The notes below the pieces were generated by a model. The model was not told the origin of the DNA. It ran no database searches and worked only from the letters and a program-made list of their open reading frames with translations. From assembly GCA_004555635.1 (NCBI GenBank), contig SFHN01000088.1:1-5823 (forward strand): DNA of 5,823 nucleotides, in the 5' to 3' direction. Source of the stretch: [Eubacterium] saphenum (GTDB lineage: Bacteria > Bacillota > Clostridia > Oscillospirales > Ruminococcaceae). Shown in pieces: positions 1 through 5,344 of this stretch (position 1 is the first letter of the stretch; the number at the start of each line of letters is the position of its first letter). A program made the translations under genes and the position numbers.

Positions 1-10
1 GCTTCCCCGC

Positions 11-70
11 AACTTTTCCCCAATTTTTCGGCTTGTCGGGAGCATTTTTCATATGCGGTGGGGAAAAGTT
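11..70. repeat. 11-base perfect inverted repeat with a 38-base spacer
   Basis: AACTTTTCCCC (11-21) and GGGGAAAAGTT (60-70) are exact inverted copies. No T run follows either arm, so a standard terminator is unlikely. The spacer holds two T5 runs and no clear secondary stem. It could be a 3' structure of a neighbouring gene to the left, part of a regulatory region, or chance. An 8-base direct repeat CCCCGCAA (5-12 and 85-92) flanks the area. No gene is supported in bases 1-267. Confidence 0.45.
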
Positions 71-90
71 CATAAAATGGTATGCCCCGC

Positions 91-124
91 AAAACAAAAC
101 GGCAGAAGCTTCGCCCCTGCCGTT
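91..124 (-). terminator. Rho-independent terminator of the operon
   Basis: A perfect 8-base-pair stem AACGGCAG/CTGCCGTT (117-124 with 98-105) closes an 11-base loop. On the minus strand it is followed at once by the run TTTTGTTTT (99-91, the first two T in the stem). This is the best terminator in the non-coding stretch and marks the likely end of the operon, about 145 bases after the DUF554 stop. No T run follows on the plus strand. Confidence 0.7.
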
Positions 125-200
125 AACCAAAACATAAAAATCATTCTGCCCACCAAAAAGCAGACTCCCGTAAAAAAAAGACCCGAAAAGATAAGGCGAT

Positions 201-234
201 ACCGCACAAATCCAATAAATGGTCTTTGTGCGGT
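201..234 (-). terminator. Inverted repeat just downstream of the operon, possible terminator or 3' stabiliser
   Basis: ACCGCACAAA (201-210) and TTTGTGCGGT (225-234) are perfect 10-base inverted repeats around a 14-base loop, which can itself form a short CCA/TGG stem. It begins 34 bases after the DUF554 stop. On the minus strand the bases that follow are only moderately T-rich; a clean eight-T run (179-172) starts 22 bases away. It is therefore a weak terminator candidate by itself, and more likely a 3'-end hairpin that protects the mRNA. Confidence 0.4.
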
Positions 235-267
235 GTTACCATAATTCTTCCCGAGTTATCGCATACA

Positions 268-993
268 TCAAAACCACGGCAAAAACGCGCACGCTACCGC
301 GAAAACAATACTTGGCAGGAGGTTTGCGACCTTCACCTTTTTTCCCCACACCAGGTTAACGCCGACGCAGAAAATCAGTATCGACCCGACAAGCGACAGG
401 TTTGCGAGCGCCGCTTCGGTCATTATCGGCTCGATAAGCCGCGACAGCAGGGTTATTGTCCCCTGAAAAACCGCCACGGGAATTGCCGAGAAAATGCAGC
501 CCTTTCCCTTGCCGGCGGTCATTATCATCACGATAATAAGGTCAAGCACCGCCTTTGCCGCAAGCGTCGAATAATCGCCCAAAATACCGTCCTGTATCGC
601 GCCGACAACCGCCATCGCACCGATACAAACCGTAAGCGACGCGGTGACAAAGCCGTCAACAAAGCCGCCGTCGCCCTCGCTTTTCGTGACTCGCTTCAGC
701 CACTCGCCGAAGCGCTCCATTGCGCCCTCTATGTCAATCAGCTCGCCGAAAACCGCGCCGAGCGCAAGGCTAGCGATAATCATCATCGTGCCGCCGCTTA
801 TTAGCTTTCCCTGCTCGCTTAGCGAAAGCATCTGCGACATCGCCCCGGCAATTCCGAGAAACAATACGCAGACGCCGCACGCGCTCGTAAGCGTTTGCTG
901 AAAGCGCTCCTTTATCAGCTTTCCGAACAGCAGCCCCAGCATTCCGCCGAGAATAATCGCCGCCGCGTTTATTATTGTGCCTAATCCGGGCAT
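268..993 (-). CDS. DUF554 family membrane protein (YqgA/YdfK-like)
   Basis: The 241-residue, strongly hydrophobic protein has about seven predicted membrane segments, near residues 5-24, 38-57, 67-86, 112-133, 143-160, 165-185 and the C-terminal 40. Family signatures are visible: G-T-I-I-N near the start, I-L-G-G-M-L-G at 14-20, and C-I-G-A-M-A-V-V-G-A-I-Q-D-G at 123-136. A-K-A-V-L-D follows at 146-151 and F-Q-G-T-I-T-L at 176-182. DUF554 proteins are described as probable transporters, but no substrate is established as far as I know. It ends the operon, 13 bases after the NTF2-like gene. Because it closes a polyamine operon, polyamine or precursor transport is an attractive inference, helped by the E. 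coli homologue yqgA lying beside speC. Identity to the family is clear; function is open. Confidence 0.93.
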   Translation of the reverse strand: MPGLGTIINAAAIILGGMLGLLFGKLIKERFQQTLTSACGVCVLFLGIAGAMSQMLSLSEQGKLISGGTMMIIASLALGAVFGELIDIEGAMERFGEWLKRVTKSEGDGGFVDGFVTASLTVCIGAMAVVGAIQDGILGDYSTLAAKAVLDLIIVMIMTAGKGKGCIFSAIPVAVFQGTITLLSRLIEPIMTEAALANLSLVGSILIFCVGVNLVWGKKVKVANLLPSIVFAVACAFLPWF

Positions 994-1001
994 ATGCTTC
1001 A

Positions 1002-1008
1002 CTTCCTT
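1002..1008 (-). promoter_or_regulatory. Ribosome binding site that sets the DUF554 start at 993
   Basis: AAGGAAG lies 8 bases before ATG 993 and overlaps the stop of the NTF2-like gene (TAA, 1009-1007). The longer frame opening at 1056 would start inside the NTF2-like gene and add 21 polar residues unlike the family. The short start gives the family-like N-terminus M-P-G-L-G-T-I-I-N. Confidence 0.8.
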
Positions 1009-1360
1009 ATCGGCATATGCGGCTGTCCATATTGAACACCAGCCGCCAGCCGTCATTCTGCTTCTGCCAAGTCGAGGTTATGTGAAACGTTCCCGCGAGG
1101 TCGCTGTTTTCATCGCGCTCAACCTCCATTGTCAGCACATAATGCACCTGCACCAGAGTATCGCTCTGCGCCACCTGCTCAAAATGGCTTATAGCATAGC
1201 TCTTGCAGTCAAATTCCGAGATAATCTGCGCGTATTCTTTTCCCGTGCAGCGATAGCCGCCGCAGACCATAACCGCATTTTCGTCAACAAGCTTCAGAAA
1301 CGCCGCCGCGTCGCGCGCTTTTGCCGCCTCCCACATCTGTGTTTCAAGCGCTTCCATCAC
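1007..1360 (-). CDS. NTF2-like / SnoaL-type (DUF4440-like) small protein
   Basis: The protein has 117 residues from the GTG at 1360, or 116 from the adjacent ATG. The pattern is that of a cone-shaped NTF2-like fold. The N-terminal helix is L-E-T-Q-M-W-E-A-A-K-A-R-D-A-A-A-F, then L-V-D-E-N-A-V-M-V-C-G-G-Y-R-C-T-G-K-E-Y. Long strands follow, with the usual ending T-S-T-W-Q-K-Q-N-D-G-W-R-L-V-F-N-M-D-S. This matches DUF4440/SnoaL-like proteins, which range from ketosteroid-isomerase-like enzymes to simple ligand-binding domains. No signal peptide or membrane segment is present, so it is cytoplasmic. I cannot name catalytic residues. Its reading frame overlaps nspC, so it is almost certainly translated with it and may bind a polyamine intermediate (speculative). 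Confidence 0.85.
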   Translation of the reverse strand: MMEALETQMWEAAKARDAAAFLKLVDENAVMVCGGYRCTGKEYAQIISEFDCKSYAISHFEQVAQSDTLVQVHYVLTMEVERDENSDLAGTFHITSTWQKQNDGWRLVFNMDSRICR

Positions 1361-2508
1361 GATAATCTCCCCCTAAAATCTTCATAGCAAAATCGCTTTA
1401 TCAGCCTAACCTCGCCGCTCTCCTCCAAGAGATAAATTGACGGCAGCGGTACGCCGTTAAACGTGTTGTTCTTGCACATCGAGTAGATTGCCATATCGCA
1501 GAAAACCAGCCTGTCGCCCTCGCGAAGCGGGCTGTCAAAGGAATAGTCGCCGATTATGTCGCCCGCAAGGCAGGTGTTTCCGCCGAGGCGGTAGGTGTAG
1601 GGCTTTTCGTCCGGCTCGCCCGCGCCGATAATGTTCGGGCGGTAGGGCATTTCAAGCACATCGGGCATATGACAGGCGGCAGACGCGTCTGTTATCGCGA
1701 TTTTGCATCCGTTCTCCAAGGTGTCAAGCACGGTCGTCACAAGCCAGCCCGCGTTCAGCGCGACAGCTTCGCCCGGCTCGAGATACACCTCCAGCCCGTA
1801 CTTCTCCTTTATCTGCTTAATGCAAGAGATAAGCAGCTCGACATCGTAATCGGGGCGGGTGATGTGGTGTCCGCCGCCGAAGTTAAGCCACTTGATTTTG
1901 TCGAACATAAAGCCGAACTTCTCCTCGACATACGGGAGCGTCCGCGCGAGTACGTCCGCGCCCTGCTCGCACATCGTGTGGAAGTGCAGCCCGTCAATGC
2001 CCTCGAAAAGCGACGGGTCGCGCATAAACTCCGCAAGCGTTGTGCCGAGCCGAGAGCCTGTAAAGCAGGGGTTGTAGATGTCCGTTTCGATTTCGCTGTA
2101 CTCGGGGTTAATGCGTATGCCCGCCTGAATATAGCGCTCGCTTGCGCGCACTTTATCGCGGAACTTCGCCCACTGACGCGGCGAGTTGAACACGATATGG
2201 TCGCAGTATGACAGTATCTCGTCAAAGTCCTTTTCGGGATAGGCGGGGGAAAAAACGTGGTTCTCCCTGCCGAACGGCTTCGCCATTTCCTCGTACCCAA
2301 GCCGCGCCTCGAAAATGCCGCTCGCGGTGCAGCCGTCAAGGTACCGCGCAATCAGTGGGTAGGTGGCAAACGCCGAGTACGCTTTCTGCGCGAGGAGTAT
2401 CTTGCAGCCCGCCTTTTCGCGGACGTATTTCAGCAGCTCGAGGTTTTTCTTTAGCTGCTTTTCGTCTATGACGTAGCAAGGGGTTTCTACTGTATTTATC
2501 CGGTCCAT
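1357..2508 (-). CDS. nspC: Carboxynorspermidine/carboxyspermidine decarboxylase
   Basis: This PLP enzyme of the alanine-racemase fold (fold III) removes the carboxyl group from carboxyspermidine or carboxynorspermidine, the last step of the alternative spermidine route. The 383 residues match NspC length. The barrel domain starts with T-P-C-Y-V-I-D, and K42 in A-Q-K-A-Y-S is the expected Schiff-base lysine. H-F-H-T-M-C-E-Q at 175-182, the glycine-rich phosphate loop N-F-G-G-G-H-H at 209-215 and E-P-G-E-A at 244-248 are family-typical PLP and substrate contacts. C313 and D317 in T-C-L-A-G-D are the conserved Cys/Asp contributed to the active site across the dimer. No key residue is missing. 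ATG at 2508 follows the pyrophosphatase-like gene by 21 bases with a GGAAAGGA site upstream. Substrate chain length cannot be told from sequence. Confidence 0.96.
   Translation of the reverse strand: MDRINTVETPCYVIDEKQLKKNLELLKYVREKAGCKILLAQKAYSAFATYPLIARYLDGCTASGIFEARLGYEEMAKPFGRENHVFSPAYPEKDFDEILSYCDHIVFNSPRQWAKFRDKVRASERYIQAGIRINPEYSEIETDIYNPCFTGSRLGTTLAEFMRDPSLFEGIDGLHFHTMCEQGADVLARTLPYVEEKFGFMFDKIKWLNFGGGHHITRPDYDVELLISCIKQIKEKYGLEVYLEPGEAVALNAGWLVTTVLDTLENGCKIAITDASAACHMPDVLEMPYRPNIIGAGEPDEKPYTYRLGGNTCLAGDIIGDYSFDSPLREGDRLVFCDMAIYSMCKNNTFNGVPLPSIYLLEESGEVRLIKRFCYEDFRGRLS
1367..1374 (-). promoter_or_regulatory. Ribosome binding site inside the end of nspC for the NTF2-like gene
   Basis: AGGGGGAG lies within the last codons of nspC (R-G-R). 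It is 6 bases from the GTG at 1360 and 9 bases from the ATG at 1357, so either can be used. The nspC stop TGA (1359-1357) overlaps both: GTGA with the GTG start, TGATG with the ATG start. This points to translational coupling. Confidence 0.7.
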
Positions 2509-2529
2509 CGTGTTCCTTTCCTATACTAT

Positions 2530-2853
2530 TCACTCAGTTATGATTTCCGACTTAAAGTATTGCTCCTGAAAATGAACCCGCTCCATTATTTCTTCTTTGG
2601 TGAAGGTCACGTTTTCGGGAACAGCTATCCACTTATCCTCATCATCAAGACGATGAATAACCGCAACTACCCGCCCGGTGAACTCTTTAAGCGGCTCGTC
2701 TACACCCAGAACGTACACGTCCTGCTCCTCGCCGTCCGGCGCAATTATTCCCTCAACATAACCGTAATTCACGGGGTAGTACATATCGGGGTGCTCCGGG
2801 TGGAAGCTGCCGAGGGGGCGGTCAATTATTACCTTTACGGTTTTGCCCAGCAT
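2530..2853 (-). CDS. Short inorganic pyrophosphatase-like protein
   Basis: The 107-residue protein resembles the core of soluble family I inorganic pyrophosphatase (PPi to 2 Pi), but full bacterial enzymes are about 175 residues. M-Y-Y-P-V-N-Y-G-Y at 24-32 matches the conserved Tyr segment (Y51/Y55 of the E. coli enzyme). D-G-E-E-Q-D at 40-45 matches the metal-binding D-x-D-x-x-D signature with the middle Asp changed to Glu. D-D-E-D-K-W at 70-75 matches the second acidic cluster plus Lys. The strand pair carrying K29, E31 and R43 in E. coli is replaced by a short loop (G-S-F-H-P-E-H-P), and the C-terminal Tyr-Lys helix region is missing. It reads as an intact short form, not a recent truncation: ATG start, GAAGGA 6 bases upstream, clean stop. 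I recall similar short proteins annotated as pyrophosphatase in Clostridia. Activity is uncertain. Confidence 0.85.
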   Translation of the reverse strand: MLGKTVKVIIDRPLGSFHPEHPDMYYPVNYGYVEGIIAPDGEEQDVYVLGVDEPLKEFTGRVVAVIHRLDDEDKWIAVPENVTFTKEEIMERVHFQEQYFKSEIITE

Positions 2854-2865
2854 CTTTCTTCCTTC

Positions 2866-2901
2866 AAAAATAAAAGCAGGCAGGCAAAGCGCGCCTGCCT
2901 G
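2866..2901 (-). terminator. Intrinsic terminator-like hairpin between the dehydrogenase and pyrophosphatase-like genes
   Basis: On the minus strand, a perfect 9-base-pair stem CAGGCAGGC/GCCTGCCTG (2893-2901 with 2877-2885) closes a 7-base loop. After one C comes the T-rich run TTTTATTTTT (2875-2866). This is textbook rho-independent termination in the direction of transcription; no T run follows on the plus strand. It lies in the 60-base gap inside the operon, and its T run directly abuts the ribosome binding site of the next gene (GAAGGA, 2865-2860). That leaves no room for a separate promoter after it. It may act as a partial terminator that lowers expression of downstream genes, or as a 3'-end stabiliser. 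Confidence 0.8.
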
Positions 2902-2913
2902 TGAAAATCCGAA

Positions 2914-4116
2914 TCAGTCAACCAAAACGGGGTTTCTGTCCTCCTCCCACGGAAGCCCCCACTTGTTGAGCGCGTCCATAAACGGGTCGGGGTTCATCTC
3001 CTCGACGTTGTAAACGCCGGGCTTCTTCCACTCGCCGGTAAGCACCATCATTGCGCCAATCATTGCGGGAACGCCCGTTGTGTAGCTGATAGCCTGCGAG
3101 CCAACTTCCTTGTAGCACTCCTGATGGTCGCAGATGTTGTAGAGGTAGTAGTTCTTGTCCTTGCCGTCCTTCTTGCCGCGGAAAATGCAGCCGATGTTCG
3201 TCTTGCCGACGGTGCGCGGACCGAGCGAAGCGGGGTCGGGAAGCACCGCTTTCAGGAACTGAAGCGGAACAATCTCCTTTCCCTCATACATAATCGGCTC
3301 GATAGAGGTCATTCCGACGTTTTCAAGGCACTTCAGGTGGGTAAGATAGCTCTGACCGAACGTCATAAAGAAGCGGATTCGCTTTATTCCCTTGATGTTA
3401 AGCGCGAGCGACTCCAGCTCCTCGTGGTGAAGCAGGTACATATCCTTCTCGCCGACACCCTTGAAGTTGTAAACGCGCTTTATCTCCATCGGCTCGGTTT
3501 CAACCCACTTGCCGTCCTCGATGTAGCTGCCCTTAGCAGAAACCTCGCGGATATTGATTTCGGGGTTGAAGTTCGTCGCGAAAGGATAGCCGTGGTCGCC
3601 GCCGTTGCAGTCGAGAATGTCGATGTAGTTTATCTCGTCAAATTCGTGCTTCATAGCATACGCGGAAAACACGCCCGTAACGCCCGGGTCAAAGCCGCAG
3701 CCGAGAATAGCCGTAAGCCCCGCCTTTTCAAAGCGCTCGCGGTAAGCCCACTGCCAGCTGTACTCGAACTTTGCGGTGTCCTCCGGCTCGTAGTTTGCGG
3801 TGTCGAGGTAGTCTACACCCGCCTCAAGGCAGGCGTCCATAATGTGCAAATCCTGATACGGAAGCGCAACGTTGATTACGATTTCGGGCTTGTAGTCCTT
3901 TATCAGAGCGACAAGCTCGGGAACATTGTCCGCGTCTACCTGCGCGGTGGAAATGACCGTCTTGGTCGTGGGCTGAAGCTTCTCCTTGAACGCGTCGCAC
4001 TTGGATTTCGTGCGGGAAGCTATCATAATTTCGGTGAAAACCTCGCTGTTCTGGCAGCACTTTGCGATTACTACGCTAGCTACGCCGCCTGCGCCGATGA
4101 TTAACGCTCTGCTCAT
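2914..4116 (-). CDS. Carboxynorspermidine/carboxyspermidine dehydrogenase (saccharopine dehydrogenase family)
   Basis: This enzyme reductively condenses L-aspartate beta-semialdehyde with a diamine (putrescine giving carboxyspermidine, or 1,3-diaminopropane giving carboxynorspermidine) using NAD(P)H; nspC then decarboxylates the product. The 400-residue length fits the family. The N-terminal Rossmann fold has G-A-G-G-V-A at 8-13. The A at the third glycine position and the A-S-R-T stretch after the second strand both favour NADPH (inference). Family-typical stretches follow: N-V-A-L-P-Y-Q-D, D-A-C-L-E-A-G-V-D-Y-L-D-T-A-N-Y and G-C-G-F-D-P-G-V. A saccharopine-dehydrogenase-like C-terminal domain ends with T-G-V-P-A-M. 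It starts at ATG 4116 with AAAGGAG 10 bases before, 5 bases after the cupin stop. Its pairing with nspC argues against a lysine-pathway saccharopine dehydrogenase. The diamine substrate is unresolved. Confidence 0.93.
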   Translation of the reverse strand: MSRALIIGAGGVASVVIAKCCQNSEVFTEIMIASRTKSKCDAFKEKLQPTTKTVISTAQVDADNVPELVALIKDYKPEIVINVALPYQDLHIMDACLEAGVDYLDTANYEPEDTAKFEYSWQWAYRERFEKAGLTAILGCGFDPGVTGVFSAYAMKHEFDEINYIDILDCNGGDHGYPFATNFNPEINIREVSAKGSYIEDGKWVETEPMEIKRVYNFKGVGEKDMYLLHHEELESLALNIKGIKRIRFFMTFGQSYLTHLKCLENVGMTSIEPIMYEGKEIVPLQFLKAVLPDPASLGPRTVGKTNIGCIFRGKKDGKDKNYYLYNICDHQECYKEVGSQAISYTTGVPAMIGAMMVLTGEWKKPGVYNVEEMNPDPFMDALNKWGLPWEEDRNPVLVD

Positions 4117-4121
4117 AATTC

Positions 4122-4466
4122 TTATTCTCCTTTATGTATTTTTTCGGATACAACCGCGCAGAATACCAAATCCGCGCTGCTGTCGTTTATCAGACTGTGC
4201 TCGTGACCGTTAGGGCAGTAGGTGCAGCTGCCTGCGGAAAGCGGCTCATATACGCCGTCGCAGAGCATTTTTCCCTCGCCCGAGAGGACAAAGACGATTT
4301 CGCAGTTTCCGCTGTGGGTGTGCAGCCCTATTGACGCACCCGGCGCAAGCCTGCCCTTCATTATCTTGTTATCCCCATCGTCAAACATTCTGACGCAGAA
4401 CTCCTTTTCCCCGCCCTTGAAGTTCGGGATAACCTTTTCGGGGATTTTGTCAAATTCGATAAGCAA
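4122..4466 (-). CDS. Single-domain cupin (cupin_2) protein
   Basis: A 114-residue protein with one complete cupin barrel. Motif 1 is visible as G-L-H-T-H-S-G-N-C-E-(6)-G, with presumed metal ligands H49, H51 and E56. Motif 2 fits G-(5)-P-N-G-H-E-H-(3)-N, with H90 as the fourth ligand. All four canonical ligands are present, so it should bind a metal such as Fe, Mn, Ni or Zn. It is a stand-alone barrel without a DNA-binding domain, so it is not an AraC- or XRE-cupin regulator. Small cupins of this size include dioxygenases, isomerases, decarboxylases and small-molecule sensors; the sequence does not say which. It lies 3 bases after speE and 5 bases before the dehydrogenase, which ties it to polyamine metabolism by position only. 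Confidence 0.9.
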   Translation of the reverse strand: MLIEFDKIPEKVIPNFKGGEKEFCVRMFDDGDNKIMKGRLAPGASIGLHTHSGNCEIVFVLSGEGKMLCDGVYEPLSAGSCTYCPNGHEHSLINDSSADLVFCAVVSEKIHKGE

Positions 4467-4469
4467 GGC

Positions 4470-5330
4470 TCAGACCTCCTTTTTCGTTTCGCGCAGAACG
4501 TCGCGGACGTTGTTAGGCAGGGCAAAGCAGCCGCTGTGGACATACTGGTTGTAGTACTTTGTCTTAAGCCCCTGCGCAAGCCACCACTCGGCGTTCTGGT
4601 CGGTTACGGGGTGGAAGCGCTTGCTTGCGAAGCCGAAAAGCCAGTGTCCGGACGGGTAGGTCGGGATATGCGCGGAATAAACAAGCGCAATCGGGAAGAA
4701 GCTCTTTATGCGGCTGTGCGCGCGCTTCATTATCTCGGCATATTCGTCGTAGAACGTGCTTTCGTGCTGGTTTACGAGAATGCCGTCGTCGTTCAGCGCC
4801 TTGTAGCAGTTGCCGTAAAACTCCTTTGTAAACAGCCCCTCGCCCGGTCCGAACGGGTCGGTGCTGTCAACTATGATAAGGTCGTACTCCGCGTTCTTTC
4901 CGCGGACAAACTTCAGCCCGTCCTCGTAATAGATATGCACCCGCGGGTCGTCAAGACGGCAGGCGGTCTGCGGGAGATACTCCCTGCAAAGCTCCACCAC
5001 GCGGCGGTCTATCTCCACCATATCGATGTGCTCAATGCTCTTAAAGCGCGTAAGCTCGCGGATTGTGCCGCCGTCGCCCGCGCCGATAACCAGAACGCGC
5101 TTAATGTTCGGATTTGTCGCCATAGGAACGTGCGTTATCATCTCGTGGTAGATGTACTCGTCCTTTTCGCTCAGCATTAAAAATCCGTCAAGCACCAATA
5201 TCCGCCCAAGCTCCACGCTGTCCAGAATGTCAATTTTCTGAAACTCGCTCTGCTCGGTGTGCAGGTGCTCCTTTATCTTAATTGAAAAACGAATGTTCGC
5301 TGTGTGGTCTTCCGTAAACCAAAGCTCCAA
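4470..5330 (-). CDS. speE: Polyamine aminopropyltransferase (spermidine synthase)
   Basis: This cytoplasmic enzyme moves the aminopropyl group of decarboxylated S-adenosylmethionine onto putrescine, giving spermidine and methylthioadenosine. The 286 residues are normal bacterial SpeE length. An N-terminal beta domain (about 1-60) carries L-D-G at 47-49 and D-E-Y-I-Y-H-E-M at 57-64. The Rossmann methyltransferase-like domain follows, with G-A-G-D-G-G at 83-88, V-E-I-D at 105-108 (ribose-binding acid), E-D-G at 136-138 (adenine side) and the catalytic D-S-T-D at 155-158. The substrate gate continues as GPGEGLFTKEFY, and T-Y-P-S-G-H-W lies nearer the C-terminus. All key acids are present. It starts with TTG and ends 3 bases before the cupin. 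No AdoMet decarboxylase (speD), which would supply its substrate, is in the window. The acceptor (putrescine, agmatine or another) cannot be read from sequence alone. Confidence 0.95.
   Translation of the reverse strand: MELWFTEDHTANIRFSIKIKEHLHTEQSEFQKIDILDSVELGRILVLDGFLMLSEKDEYIYHEMITHVPMATNPNIKRVLVIGAGDGGTIRELTRFKSIEHIDMVEIDRRVVELCREYLPQTACRLDDPRVHIYYEDGLKFVRGKNAEYDLIIVDSTDPFGPGEGLFTKEFYGNCYKALNDDGILVNQHESTFYDEYAEIMKRAHSRIKSFFPIALVYSAHIPTYPSGHWLFGFASKRFHPVTDQNAEWWLAQGLKTKYYNQYVHSGCFALPNNVRDVLRETKKEV
4474..4480 (-). promoter_or_regulatory. Strong ribosome binding site fixing the TTG start of the cupin gene
   Basis: AGGAGGT lies inside the last codons of speE. AGGAGG is 8 bases from the TTG at 4466-4464, and the speE stop TGA (4472-4470) falls between them. 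The first in-frame ATG is 26 codons further in and would remove the first strands of the fold, so TTG is preferred. The arrangement suggests translational coupling to speE. Confidence 0.75.
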
Positions 5331-5337
5331 TTTAGTT

Positions 5338-5344
5338 CTCCTTT
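5338..5344 (-). promoter_or_regulatory. Ribosome binding site fixing the TTG start of speE
   Basis: AAAGGAG lies 7 bases before the TTG codon at 5330-5328 and overlaps the last base of the upstream stop codon (5346-5344). No ATG is available nearby in frame. The encoded N-terminus (M-E-L-W-F-T-E) matches where SpeE proteins usually begin, so TTG is the start. Confidence 0.8.

Noticed and set aside
67..96. Possible minus-strand promoter (TTGTTT, 17 bases, TATGAA) pointing to the left
   Set aside because: Only 3 of 6 and 4 of 6 matches to the consensus boxes, and it overlaps the terminator T run; no gene start is visible downstream inside the window.
145..164. Short inverted repeat TCTGC/GCAGA with T-rich sequence after it on the minus strand
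   Set aside because: The stem is only 5 base pairs with a 10-base loop and the T run is not adjacent; too weak beside the two better hairpins.
53..244. Small plus-strand frame of 63 codons in the non-coding left end
   Set aside because: It crosses two hairpins including the operon terminator, is basic and low in complexity, and shows no convincing family or ribosome binding site.
994..1056. 21-residue upstream extension of the DUF554 protein
   Set aside because: It overlaps the end of the NTF2-like gene and is polar and unlike the family, while ATG 993 has a proper ribosome binding site and the family N-terminus.
3124..4104. Long plus-strand open frame (326 codons) antisense to the dehydrogenase
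   Set aside because: It is a mirror of the GC-biased codon use of the dehydrogenase. The protein is low in recognisable motifs, and the minus-strand frame encodes a clear family member.
2914..4116. Reading the dehydrogenase as a lysine-pathway saccharopine dehydrogenase
   Set aside because: Linkage to nspC and the family-typical stretches fit the carboxy(nor)spermidine enzyme; no lysine genes are nearby.
4536..5180. Plus-strand open frame of 214 codons opposite speE
   Set aside because: Shadow of speE, which has all catalytic motifs on the other strand; no ribosome binding site or known family.
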